Shown: positions 42,644 through 51,842, counted from the first letter of the stretch. The stretch is 64,000 nt of DNA from Chloroflexota bacterium (GCA_016210495.1 JACQUC010000180.1:1-64000); one strand, 5' to 3'. Notes: generated by a model not told the origin, from the sequence alone. Program-made: numbers and translations.

Positions 42644-44182
42644 ATGGTACTAGAAGCTTTCGGCCAGGCCATCCTGAACTTCGGTAGTCTCGAGTTGTGG
42701 TTCTATATCACGCTTGGGGTCGTTATCGGGCTCGTGCTTGGCGTTACACCAGGCATTGGCGCCCTAACCGGACTGGCCCTCGTGCTGCCCTTTGTTTTTG
42801 TCATGCCCCCATCGTCTGCGCTAGCACTGATGATTGCGCTTGGTTCTGTGGCATGCACCGGTGGCTCCATGACATCTATCCTGCTGAACGTGCCTGGCAC
42901 GACCGTCAACGCGGCCACGCTCATCGACGGCTACCCCATGTCGCAAATGGGCCAGGCAGGCCGTGCCTTGGGGGCAGCGCTTGCGAGCTCGGCAGCAGGC
43001 GGAGTGGCCACGGTGTTCTTCGCGTTCGCCATGGTCCCGCTCATAATCCCTCTCGTGGTCGCTCTGCGATCGGCGGACATGGTCTTCCTGGTCTTGCTGG
43101 GGCTTGCCTTCATCGCCGTCCTCGGCAGAGAGTCTATGGCCAAGGGTTTGCTCAGTGGCGTGTTGGGTGTCACGGTCTCCTTCATCGGCGTGCAGGTCAA
43201 GACCGCGGTGCCGCGATTCACCTTCGACAACGTCTACCTTTACGATGGGCTCCCCTTTGCGCCCGTCGTTCTTGGGCTGTTCGCCGTCCCCGAGATGATC
43301 GCTCTGGCCGTAATGGGTGGCTCTATCGCCCGCTCCGGAGTGCTCGACAAGGGTATTGGCGGCGTTATGGAGGGAGTGAAAGACGTGGGTCGTCACTGGT
43401 GGCTCTGGCTTCGTTGTTCCGTCATCGGCTACGTCATTGGAGTCATTCCAGGGATCGGCGCCACGGCAGCGACCTTCATCGCCTACGGTCACGCCAAGCA
43501 AACCTCAAAGAACCCGCACGAGTTCGGCACCGGGCGTGTGGAAGGAGTTATCGCCCCGGAGAGCGCCAACAATGCCAAGGAAGCCGGAAGCCTGTTGACG
43601 ACCCTGGCGTTTGGGATACCCGGCAGTGCGGAAATGACTTTTCTCCTAGGAGCCCTGCTGATCATCGGGGTCATCCCGGGTCCGGAGATGATTACGAAGC
43701 ACCTGCCCCTCTCGCTTACCCTGTTCTTAATAATCATTGTGTCCAACTTGATGGCAGGGGCCATCTGTTTCGCGCTAACCTCGCACGTTGCGAGGCTCGC
43801 TCTGGTTCCGAGTCACATCCTGATTCCCCCGGTACTGACGATTACGTTCGTCGGTACATACGCTGCGCGGCAAGAGTTCAACGACCTTATCGTGCTTATG
43901 GCTTTTGGCTTCATTGGGTTGGCGATGAGAGAGTTCGGCTACAACAGGCCGGCCCTGCTCTTGGGTTTCGTTCTGGGGACGCTCCTGGAGAAATACCTGT
44001 TCCTCGCCCTCGGCGTGGCTGGCCCCTTGTTCTTCGTTAGACCCATCAGTTTGGCGCTGATTCTGATGACTGTCGGCGTTATTGTCTTCAATCCGATTAG
44101 GGACCTGCTGGCGCGCCGGTCTAGAACGGCGATGGTGGCTGTGACGGCCACGAAAAATCCGGAAGTTTCTGGGGAAGGATGA
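42644..44182 (+). CDS. tctA: Tripartite tricarboxylate transporter large membrane subunit 2
   Basis: The 512-residue paralogue of TctA1 has GVTPGIGALTGLALVLP and GVIPGIGATAATFIAYGHAKQTSK loops and GGSMTSILLNVPGTTVNAATLIDG. About 11-12 membrane helices are evident. It lacks a good Shine-Dalgarno sequence and starts 13 bp after TctC3, so it may depend on coupling. It ends 7 bp before UbiD3, which ties import directly to a decarboxylase. Confidence 0.92.
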   Translation: MVLEAFGQAILNFGSLELWFYITLGVVIGLVLGVTPGIGALTGLALVLPFVFVMPPSSALALMIALGSVACTGGSMTSILLNVPGTTVNAATLIDGYPMSQMGQAGRALGAALASSAAGGVATVFFAFAMVPLIIPLVVALRSADMVFLVLLGLAFIAVLGRESMAKGLLSGVLGVTVSFIGVQVKTAVPRFTFDNVYLYDGLPFAPVVLGLFAVPEMIALAVMGGSIARSGVLDKGIGGVMEGVKDVGRHWWLWLRCSVIGYVIGVIPGIGATAATFIAYGHAKQTSKNPHEFGTGRVEGVIAPESANNAKEAGSLLTTLAFGIPGSAEMTFLLGALLIIGVIPGPEMITKHLPLSLTLFLIIIVSNLMAGAICFALTSHVARLALVPSHILIPPVLTITFVGTYAARQEFNDLIVLMAFGFIGLAMREFGYNRPALLLGFVLGTLLEKYLFLALGVAGPLFFVRPISLALILMTVGVIVFNPIRDLLARRSRTAMVAVTATKNPEVSGEG

Positions 44183-44189
44183 TTGCACA

Positions 44190-45653
44190 ATGGCTTTCAA
44201 AGATCTGAGGGATTGGGTGGCTGCTCTGGAGGAGCGGGCTGCGCTCAAAAGAATATCGGCCGAAGTCGATTGGAACGAAGAAATAGGCGCCATCACCTTC
44301 CGCTCCATCGGCCTAAAAGGCCCCGCTCTTCTGTTCGAGAACATCAAGGATTATCAAGATGGCGATTTCCGTCGCGTCATGACGGCGTCTCTTGGCACCT
44401 ACAGGCGCATTGCAATGATGCTTGGGCTGCCTACCGACAGCTCTCCAGGTGATCTGATTCGGCTGTTTCGCCAGCGGATCAAGAGCCCCGTGGAACCCGT
44501 GCTCGTGGCCACCGGTCCCATCAAGCAGAACGTTCTACAAGGCCAGGACGTCAACCTGCTAAGGTTACCCGTCCCCAAGTGGAATCACCGAGATGGTGGC
44601 CGGTATCTGCTGACCTTCGGTGGGATCGTGACCAAAGATCCCGATTCCGGCTGGAGCAATGTGGGTTTGTACCGAGGGATGCTGCTCGACGAAACGTCGA
44701 TGGCAATCCAGGCCCCGCCGGACAAGCATATCCACTGGCACAGGCGCAAGTTTGCCGAACAAAGCCAACCATTGCCCGTGGCCGTGGTCTTCGGCGGCGA
44801 TCCCACCTTTCCATTCTGCGCCTCGACGGGCTTTCCCCCCGGCACAAGTGAGTATGGCATGATGGGCGCTCTGCGCCAGGAGCCAGTGGAGCTGGTGAAG
44901 TGCGAGACCATCGACCTCGAGGTTCCCGCGCACGCCGAGATAGTCCTGGAAGGGACGGTGCACTACGATCCGTCGACGTACCGCTACGAAGGTCCGTTCG
45001 GCGAGTTCACGGGCTTCTTCGGAGGGGAGCGATCCTTACAGCCGGTGATGCAAGTGCACTGCATTACCTACCGCGACGACCCCATCTTCACGGGCTCGCC
45101 GCGCAGCAAGCCCATCGACGAGGCAGGCTACATCGATTCAATCGTAGTGTCAGCAGATGCCTGGAGCAGCCTGGAGAAGATCGGGGTCCCCGGCGTGAAC
45201 GATGTCTTTTGCTCCCCGGTCACTAGCAGCGCCAACGTAATCGTGCAGATAAGCAAGCGCTACCAGGGCCACGCCAAGCAGGTCGCTGCTGCCCTGTGGG
45301 GGAGCAAGCCGGGAGGCTACAAGAACGTGATGGTCGTGGACGACGATATCGACATTCACAACCCTGTGGATCTCGAGTGGGCCTTCACCTGGCGTGTGGA
45401 TGCTGCCGCCGATGGCATCGTAGTGTTTCCCGGCCTACCGGGTCTGCGCTATGACCCGAGCACCGATGCTCGCTGGAAGGATCCGAATAAGCACGGCCGG
45501 GCGCGCTGGAACAGAGTCTTGATCGATGCTACCGCCGATTGGCGCTGGGAGCCCAGGGAAGAATGGGATGGTAGGCGCTTGCCGCCGGTGGTAGAGAGCA
45601 CCCCCGAGATGAAGAGCCTCGTCGCAAGGCGATGGAAAGAGTACGGTCTTTGA
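44190..45653 (+). CDS. UbiD-family (prenyl-FMN) decarboxylase, copy 3
   Basis: The 487-residue enzyme has the full triad: Arg162 in NVGLYRGM and Glu267/Glu272 in YEGPFGEFTGFFGG. VPKWNHRDGGRYLLTFGG and VMVVDDDIDIHNPVDLEWAFTWR are family landmarks. UbiD1 is the closest copy by these motifs; UbiD2 is more distant. Placement as last gene of the TctB2-TctC3-TctA2 operon suggests that the imported carboxylate is its substrate or its product. prFMN synthase must be encoded elsewhere. Confidence 0.9.
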   Translation: MAFKDLRDWVAALEERAALKRISAEVDWNEEIGAITFRSIGLKGPALLFENIKDYQDGDFRRVMTASLGTYRRIAMMLGLPTDSSPGDLIRLFRQRIKSPVEPVLVATGPIKQNVLQGQDVNLLRLPVPKWNHRDGGRYLLTFGGIVTKDPDSGWSNVGLYRGMLLDETSMAIQAPPDKHIHWHRRKFAEQSQPLPVAVVFGGDPTFPFCASTGFPPGTSEYGMMGALRQEPVELVKCETIDLEVPAHAEIVLEGTVHYDPSTYRYEGPFGEFTGFFGGERSLQPVMQVHCITYRDDPIFTGSPRSKPIDEAGYIDSIVVSADAWSSLEKIGVPGVNDVFCSPVTSSANVIVQISKRYQGHAKQVAAALWGSKPGGYKNVMVVDDDIDIHNPVDLEWAFTWRVDAAADGIVVFPGLPGLRYDPSTDARWKDPNKHGRARWNRVLIDATADWRWEPREEWDGRRLPPVVESTPEMKSLVARRWKEYGL

Positions 45654-45690
45654 CCCAGGAGAAGATGCTCAGGTTCTTGCGAGATGCAAC

Positions 45691-45746
45691 CTGTAGGGGC
45701 AACCCTGCGTGGTTGCCCCGCGGGCAGGGTGTGGCATCACCGCCAT
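45691..45746 (+). repeat. Dispersed GTAGGGGC palindrome with GCATCACCGCC tail
   Basis: GTAGGGGCAACC...GGTTGCCCC forms a hairpin, followed by GGCATCACCGCCAT. The tail recurs after the copies at 50323 and 53211. It lies between convergent UbiD3 and TctC4 and may act as a terminator. Confidence 0.6.
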
Positions 45747-45787
45747 ATCGCACACGAAACTAGTTTGTCGGTAAGCACTGCGCTCGG

Positions 45788-46975
45788 TCACTTAATATGA
45801 GGCATAATCGCTTCGTCGTATTTGGCGCGGGCGTCCTTCGGTATTGTCATTACCTCTCCGATTCCAGCGGTTACCTCTTCGCCCTTCCTGTACCCCGTCC
45901 AAATTGGAAACCGCTTCTTCAACTCCTCCACTACCTGAATCGTCTCCATCATCTTATTAAACGTTTGACGCAAGAAAAGGACCCTGTCCTCGGGGATACC
46001 AGGTGGACCGAAAAGCACTTTCGACTGGTTCTGGGTCGAAACAAAGATCTTTAGAATCCTTTCCTGTTCTGGAGAAAGCTTGAGCAACTCGGTAATCGCA
46101 GGTGTATCCGGAAACGCGTCGGCCCTTTTCATAGCCAAGGTAACAAACGGAGCCTTGTTAGCCTTCTTATTCATGCCATCCCGCAGCGCCGCGGAGGTGT
46201 ATGTGTACCCGTCCACTTCTCCCCTGCCCATAGCGACCTGTATCTCAGCGGTGCTGGCGTAGCCCGCCACTACCCTGCCATCTTTTAGGCCAAACAACTC
46301 AATCGCCAGTCCGCCACCCTGCGCCCCTCCAGCTCTCACACCTATGGCTCCGAGTTTCAGCCCTTCGACCTTGCGGAGGTCGTCCATAGAGTTGTAGGGT
46401 GTTCCTACGCCTACAGCCAGCCCAAGTGGGTCGTCCGCGAAATCGCCGATCCACGTCATCTTCGCAATGTCGTATTTTGCGCCGGCCTCCTCAAAAATCT
46501 GGAAATTAGAGATGGGTCCTGTAATAGAGAACCCTAGCGTAAGCCCATCCGGCGTTGCTTCGTAGGCGGCATTCATGCCCTCGAGACCCCCGGCGCCCGC
46601 CCTGTTTCTAACGATCATCGTGCCGCCGGCAAACTCCTTCCAGTGATTGGCGATGATCCGAGCCACCATGTCGGAACCTCCACCCGCTCCGTAGGTCACG
46701 ATCAAGGTTACCGTCTTGTCCTTGTAGAAATCCGCCCCGCTCGCCGCCTTCGCCACAGGCGTTGGCACCAGCGCAGCCGGCTTCGTTGGTGCTGGGGCTG
46801 GGGCAGCAGCCGGAGCTTTGGTTGGAGCTGCTGCAGGCGCTGGAGCTGGAGCCTTCGTCGGAATTGCCGCTGGCGGTGGAGCGGCTGGAGCACAGGCCAC
46901 TAAAAGGCTCAATGCAGTGGCCAAAATGAGCAAGGATAGTCCGTGCTTTGCAGCCCATAACTTGTTTGGTTCCAT
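45788..46975 (-). CDS. TctC/Bug-family substrate-binding lipoprotein 4
   Basis: The 395-residue protein starts at ATG 46975 behind GGAGGAGG. It has lipobox LLVAC near residue 26, an Ala/Pro linker to about 75 and the mature start FYKDKTVTLIVTYGAGGGSD. It is the only gene of the island on the minus strand between 25.9 and 53.2 kb, and it is divergent from GrdB4. No membrane subunits accompany it. It resembles TctC1 most closely, for example in the EELKKRFPIWTGYRKGEEV-type C-terminus. Confidence 0.87.
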   Translation of the reverse strand: MEPNKLWAAKHGLSLLILATALSLLVACAPAAPPPAAIPTKAPAPAPAAAPTKAPAAAPAPAPTKPAALVPTPVAKAASGADFYKDKTVTLIVTYGAGGGSDMVARIIANHWKEFAGGTMIVRNRAGAGGLEGMNAAYEATPDGLTLGFSITGPISNFQIFEEAGAKYDIAKMTWIGDFADDPLGLAVGVGTPYNSMDDLRKVEGLKLGAIGVRAGGAQGGGLAIELFGLKDGRVVAGYASTAEIQVAMGRGEVDGYTYTSAALRDGMNKKANKAPFVTLAMKRADAFPDTPAITELLKLSPEQERILKIFVSTQNQSKVLFGPPGIPEDRVLFLRQTFNKMMETIQVVEELKKRFPIWTGYRKGEEVTAGIGEVMTIPKDARAKYDEAIMPHIK

Positions 46976-47078
46976 TTCATCCTCCTCCACAGAATGCGAT
47001 CTGCCTACTACTGTGACACCTGCCAAGTCACGCTCCATCAATGTACACGTAGAAGACTGTAACCCCATGCCTTGCCGT

Positions 47079-47146
47079 ACATTAGCATGCAGCTTGCCCC
47101 TGTGTCAATCCCTCGCATTGACAACTGGTCGCCCATATGCTACCAT
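47079..47146. promoter_or_regulatory. Divergent promoters for TctC4 and the GrdB4 operon
   Basis: On the minus strand TTGACA (47103-47108) and TAATGT (47079-47084), spacer 18. On the plus strand TTGACA (47118-47123) and TACCAT (47141-47146), spacer 17. The two -35 boxes are nine bp apart, so a single regulator could control both directions. Confidence 0.5.
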
Positions 47147-47611
47147 CTGCCAAGGTGATCGATTCCAAGGATCGGCGCAACCGGCGATGTCTGGAGCCTT
47201 GGCGCGCTGCCTATTCGCGGCGGAGCTCTTCAACTCCAAGAGAAACGGTGACATCCAGGGTTGGTTTCCAGGGAATCAACGACCTTCCAACGATCGAGCT
47301 TGCCGTGTTTCTCCCGGTGTTTGATGTGTCCAAGCATACGAGCGAATGAGCCGTGGTACAGACCTAGCCGCGTATCATTGTTTGCTCTTCCTCTTGTAAG
47401 GGAGCGTGACTGCCAGCACGATGGCAGGACGCGGACTCAAAGTTCTCGTTGCCTCGGTTTGGCTTGACGATAGCCCAATATGACACGTCGTAGAGAAGGG
47501 GTGATTGGAAGACCTGTAGATCGCTTGGGCGCCGCCCGGGCCTGATCCGATGTTCTCGGGCCAAACGTGCAGGTAACGGACGGCAAGCAACAAAGAAAGG
47601 GGAGACTAAGT
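47147..47611 (+). other. Long untranslated leader before GrdB4
   Basis: About 465 nt separate the rightward promoter from the GrdB4 start. Open frames here overlap each other and resemble no known protein. I see no tRNA or named riboswitch. CGGGCCAAACG near the 3' end also occurs in the GrdB3 leader at 34653. Confidence 0.35.
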
Positions 47612-48955
47612 ATGTCGAATGTTCGATTGGTGCACTTTCTGAATCAGTTCTTTGCCGGCGAAGGTGGTGAGGAGAAGGCAGACCTGCCCCTGTCGACAAA
47701 GGAAGGCCCCGTCGGCCCGGGTAGGCGTCTCCAGGCGTTGCTTGGCGAGTCAGCCGAGATCGTGGCCACGGCCTGCTGCGGCGACAATTACTTCGCCCCT
47801 CACCGTGAAGAGGTAATCGCATCGATCTTGGAAATCGCCCGAAAGCGCGATATCCAGGGCTTGGTCGCGGGTCCCAGCTTCTCAGCCGGCAGATACGGCT
47901 TCGCCTGTGTCGAGGTGTGTCACGCGGCAAGCGCCTCCCTGGGTCTGCGGTGTGTAACCGCAATGCACTTGGAAAACCCGGGGATCGAGGCGTACAGGCA
48001 GTACGTGGACCAAGGGGTTTTCGCCTTGCCGACGTCGGAAGACGCGTCCGGCATGGAGGATGCCCTGTCGAGGATCGCCAAGTTCATTGGCAAGCTCGCC
48101 GCCGGTTCGCGGATAGGATCGGCGTCCGACGAAGGCTACATTCGCCGTGGCATTCGCATGGTCGAGTTCAGGAGTAAGAACGGCGCCGAGAGGGCCATCG
48201 AGATGATGTTGGCCAAAGCGGCGGAACGACCTTTTGTGACCGAGATCCGTGTCGAGAGTGTGGACCCGATACCGGTGCTACCGCCTATGGCGAGCCTTGG
48301 GGATGCATGTCTGGCGCTGGTTAGCACGTCGGGCGTGGTTCCCAAGGGTAATCCGGATGGCTTCAAGGGCAATCGCAACACTCAGTGGAGAAAATACTCT
48401 GTCGACGGCCTGGCTTCGATGCAGGATATTCGGTGGGACGTGATGCACGGCGGCTATAATACTCAGTTTATGGAACAGAACCCCAACTACGGAGTGCCCC
48501 TTGACGCCTGCCGGCGGCTGGAAAAAGAGGGCGTGCTCGGCAAGCTTTATCCATTCCACTATGTGACCACCGGTGTGGGGGCGCTATTCTCTGACATGCA
48601 GGTGGTGGGCACGGGAATAGTACAAGATATGCGCGCCGAGGGCGTCGATGCAGCCATACTGGTAGCAACCTGAGGGAGCTGTACTCGCAGCGGTGCTGTG
48701 ATAGCCAGGGAAATCGAGAAGGCAGGCATACCGGTGGCCTTGATCACACCGATGACTTTGCTCGGTCAGCAGATGCGCGCCAATCGGGTTATCGCTGGAA
48801 CAAAGGTCCCACACCCGTGCGGTGATCCGAGTCTGCCTCCCGAAGCCGATCGGATCTTGCGACAAAAGATTGTGGAGACCGCCATTACCGCCCTCCAAAC
48901 AAGTGTTGAGGGGCCCACCATCTTCGTGCCGAATATTACCTTCGCAACTGGGTAG
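47612..48955 (+). CDS. GrdB-like selenoprotein, copy 4 (Sec354, UGSC motif)
   Basis: This 447-residue protein has Sec at the TGA 48671-48673 in U-G-S-C-TRSGAVIAREIE. It starts MSNVRLVHFLNQFFAGEGGE after AAAGGGGAG. Shared landmarks with copy 3 are FACVEVCHAASASLGLRCVT, GYIRRGIRMVEFRSK and MHGGYNTQFMEQNPNYGVPL. The post-Sec tail (IPVALITPMTLLGQQMRANR, VPHPCGDPSLP) is conserved. It leads an operon with GrdE5 (45 bp), GrdE6 and TctC5. Confidence 0.87.
48686..48700 (+). promoter_or_regulatory. Candidate SECIS hairpin (GrdB4)
   Basis: CGCAGC-GGT-GCTGTG, beginning 13 nt after the UGA, as in GrdB2 and GrdB3. Confidence 0.6.
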
Positions 48956-49000
48956 GCCCGGCGCATCCAAGCAGTTCTGAATTCTAAGCGAGGTATCAAG

Positions 49001-50308
49001 ATGAGACTTGAACTGGCGAGTTTCCCGGTAAGCAATGTTCGCTTTGACGGCCGCACACGATATGCAGATGGGGTTCTGGAAATCTGCAAAGAGGAGTTGC
49101 TCGGGCTTGTCAAGCAGGATGAGAGGATCGTGTCGGCTGACCTGGACGTAGCGTTCCCTGGGGAGCGGACGAGGATCGTAAATATTCGCGACGCCGTGGA
49201 GCCAAGGGTAAAGATATCTGGCCCTGGCTGTGTGTTCCCCGGTGTGCTTGGACCGGTGGAAACCGTGGGCAAAGGTAGAACGAATAGGCTGGCTGGTCTC
49301 ACGGTAGTGCACCTGTCGCAATTCGATCAAACAATCTTGACCGGCTCCGGGGCTGCAAATACTGGAATTGTAGATATGTGGGGACCCGGCGCGCCATTCA
49401 CGCCATTCGGCTCGACAATCAATGTTCTCCTGATGACCAAGCTGGCCAGCGGCTTGACTGAGTTGGACGCCCACAGCACGATTCTACTGGCCGAGTGCAG
49501 GCTGGCGCAGCGTCTGGCTGAGACGACCAGGGAGCTAAGTCCGGAGACTCTCGAGGTCTTTGAGTTGTGCGAAGCTAATCGCTCACTGCCCAAAGTCGTT
49601 TACATTCTGGGCTGCTCGACGGAGTGGCACACGCCCCATTCCTGTTTGGCGTATTACGGGCTACACATCAAGGAATCGCTACCTACAATGGTTCACCCGA
49701 ACGAGTTTCTCGATGGAGCGCTCACCACGGATGCGCGCAAGGGAAATGCGACCCATCCGTTGACCTGGAGCTGGATGAATCAGCCTGTGGTAATGGCGCT
49801 GCTGCGGGAACACGGGAAAACGCTGAACTTCCTGGGCGTGATCTTGCAGAGAACCCGCTTTGAGACCGAGTTTGGCAAGGAGGTAACGGCGACGTGCGCC
49901 TCTCAGATGGCGAAGCTTATGGGAGCAGACAACGCCATCATCACGAGGGTGACCCCTTCGGGCAACAACCTTATGGATGCTATGTTCACGGTGAAGGCCT
50001 GTGAGGCCAAAGGGATCAAGACCGTGTTTTTGACCCCGGAAGCGGGCGGCAGCGATGGCACCGGACCCACGCTCCACTTCTACGTGCCGGAGGCAACCGC
50101 GATGGTTAGCACGGGCAACCTGAACATCGAGCCCCACCTGCCAGTGCCGGCCAAGGTCGTCGGATGCGAAGAGGGCGCGACCCTCCGCCTGAGGGCAGGA
50201 GCCTTCCCAATCTCTCCTTGGGGCGAAATCCACCTGGACAGGTGGACTGAAATCAGCGAGGGCGTAGACTGGTTTGGAGGAATGCACGTTACCTGCGTGG
50301 ACTACTAG
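49001..50308 (+). CDS. GrdE-like component B subunit, copy 5
   Basis: This 435-residue partner of GrdB4 starts MRLELASFPVSNVRFDGRT. It has ISGPGCVFPGVLGPVETVGKG, YILGCSTEWHTPHSCLAYYG, MVHPNEFLDGALTTDARKGN and EHGKTLNFLGVILQRTRFETE. Asp-Ala again takes the place of Asn-Cys at the pyruvoyl site. It is most like copy 6, which lies next to it, so the pair probably arose by tandem duplication. The genes are separated by 112 bp containing a dispersed palindrome. Confidence 0.85.
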   Translation: MRLELASFPVSNVRFDGRTRYADGVLEICKEELLGLVKQDERIVSADLDVAFPGERTRIVNIRDAVEPRVKISGPGCVFPGVLGPVETVGKGRTNRLAGLTVVHLSQFDQTILTGSGAANTGIVDMWGPGAPFTPFGSTINVLLMTKLASGLTELDAHSTILLAECRLAQRLAETTRELSPETLEVFELCEANRSLPKVVYILGCSTEWHTPHSCLAYYGLHIKESLPTMVHPNEFLDGALTTDARKGNATHPLTWSWMNQPVVMALLREHGKTLNFLGVILQRTRFETEFGKEVTATCASQMAKLMGADNAIITRVTPSGNNLMDAMFTVKACEAKGIKTVFLTPEAGGSDGTGPTLHFYVPEATAMVSTGNLNIEPHLPVPAKVVGCEEGATLRLRAGAFPISPWGEIHLDRWTEISEGVDWFGGMHVTCVDY

Positions 50309-50322
50309 CCGATTGCGTCAAA

Positions 50323-50370
50323 TCGTAGGGGCGAGGCCTCCTCGCGCTGGTACGGGGCATCACCGCCATT
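50323..50370 (+). repeat. Dispersed GTAGGGGC palindrome between GrdE5 and GrdE6
   Basis: CGTAGGGGCGAGGCCTCCTCGCGC, then a GGGGCATCACCGCCAT tail. It could lower read-through into GrdE6. Confidence 0.6.
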
Positions 50371-50420
50371 TCGCGCCTAAAACCAGATAGCCGTGTGCGC
50401 ACAAGAAGTGAGGAACAAGA

Positions 50421-51728
50421 GTGAGGCTAGAGCTGGCCAGCTTTCCAGTAAGCGACGTTCGTTTCGGCGCATCTACCAGGTATAAAGATGGCGTGCTTGA
50501 AATCGGCAAGGATGAGTTGCTTGGCCTCGTCCTGCAGGACGAGAGAATTGCGTCCGCAGACCTCCATGTGACGTTCCCTGGGGAGCGGACAAGGATTGTA
50601 AACGTTCGTGACGCCGTGGAGCCAAGGGTAAAGGTGACTGGTCCGGGCTGTGTATTCCCCGGCGTGCTTGGACCTGTGGAAACAGTTGGACGAGGACGAA
50701 CGAATAGACTTGCAGGTCTCACGATCATACACTCGGCCGAGTACGAGCCTATGGCACTGACCGGGTCGGGGGCGGGGAATACCGCAGTAGTGGACATGTG
50801 GGGGCCCGGAGCGGCCTTGACCCCGCTGAGCTCGACCATAAACGTCGTGCTGACCACCAAGCTGGCTGGCGGCGTGACTGAGCTGGAGGCCCATGGCGCG
50901 ATTCTGCTGGCCGAGTGCAGGCTAGCGCGTTGTCTTGCCGAGACGACTAAGGAAATGGTTTCCGAGGATACCGAGGTCTTCGAGCTATTCCCAGTGGGAA
51001 CGACTTTGCCCCGCGCGGTGTATATACTGGGTTGTTCGATCGAGTGGCACACTCCGCATTCTAGCCTGGCGTATTACGGGTTGCACATCAAGGAGTCGCT
51101 TCCCACCCTTATCCACCCGAACGAGATGCTCGACGGAGCGCTAACATCGGATGCTCGAAGGGGAAACGCCAGTCGACCGCTGACGTGGCGATGGATGAAC
51201 CATCCGGTGGCGCTGGCGCTGCAGAGAGAACACGGGAAGCGGCTGAACTTCCTGGGGGTGATTCTGCAAAGAACGCGGTTTGAGACCGAGTTTGGGAAAC
51301 ATGTAACGGCCGCGTGTACGTCACAAATGGCGAAGCTGATGAGGGCGGATACCGCCATCATCACCAGAACATCACCTTCGGGCAACAATCTGATGGATAT
51401 CATGCTCACGGTGCAAGCCTGTGAAAGAAAAGGCATCAAGACGGTGTTTCTAACGCCTGAGGCGGGCGGCACGGACGGCACCGGCCCTGCACTTCATTTC
51501 TACGTGCCGGAGGCGACCGCTGTGGTCAGCACAGGCAACCTGAACATGGAACCCCGCCTGCCAGCGCCGGCGAAGGTTGTCGGATGTAGGGAAGGCAGCA
51601 CGCTGGTGCTAAGGCCCGGAGCGGTACCGATCTCTCCCTGGGATGAAATCAGATTGGATAGGTGGACTGAGATCAGCGAGGGGGTTGACTGGCTAGGCGG
51701 CATGCACTCTACCTGTGCTGACTACTGA
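50421..51728 (+). CDS. GrdE-like component B subunit, copy 6 (no own GrdB)
   Basis: The 435-residue protein starts at GTG 50421, preceded by GAGGAACAAGA. Landmarks are VTGPGCVFPGVLGPVETVGRG, YILGCSIEWHTPHSSLAYYG, LIHPNEMLDGALTSDARRGN and EHGKRLNFLGVILQRTRFETE. The pyruvoyl-type Cys is absent. It follows GrdE5 and precedes TctC5 and has no GrdB of its own. It may form an alternative subunit that redirects GrdB4 to another substrate. Confidence 0.85.
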   Translation: MRLELASFPVSDVRFGASTRYKDGVLEIGKDELLGLVLQDERIASADLHVTFPGERTRIVNVRDAVEPRVKVTGPGCVFPGVLGPVETVGRGRTNRLAGLTIIHSAEYEPMALTGSGAGNTAVVDMWGPGAALTPLSSTINVVLTTKLAGGVTELEAHGAILLAECRLARCLAETTKEMVSEDTEVFELFPVGTTLPRAVYILGCSIEWHTPHSSLAYYGLHIKESLPTLIHPNEMLDGALTSDARRGNASRPLTWRWMNHPVALALQREHGKRLNFLGVILQRTRFETEFGKHVTAACTSQMAKLMRADTAIITRTSPSGNNLMDIMLTVQACERKGIKTVFLTPEAGGTDGTGPALHFYVPEATAVVSTGNLNMEPRLPAPAKVVGCREGSTLVLRPGAVPISPWDEIRLDRWTEISEGVDWLGGMHSTCADY

Positions 51729-51805
51729 GAAGGGGGCCTACGCACCAGGTGAAGCTTAGCTGACACTTAGCTTGGATCTGCATGCTGTACGGACTATTGC
51801 AGAAA

Positions 51806-51842
51806 CGTAGGGGCGGACAGCGGACGTCCGCCCCGGGGTGGG
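51806..51842 (+). repeat. Dispersed GTAGGGGC palindrome
   Basis: CGTAGGGGCGGAC and GTCCGCCCC pair around a short loop, followed by GGGGTGGGG as in the copy at 1368. It is the only notable element in 51729-51966. Confidence 0.6.

Noticed and set aside
47147..47611. A riboswitch, tRNA-Sec or small gene in the GrdB4 leader.
   Set aside because: I could not find a cloverleaf, a known riboswitch core or a convincing short gene; a covariance-model scan would be needed.
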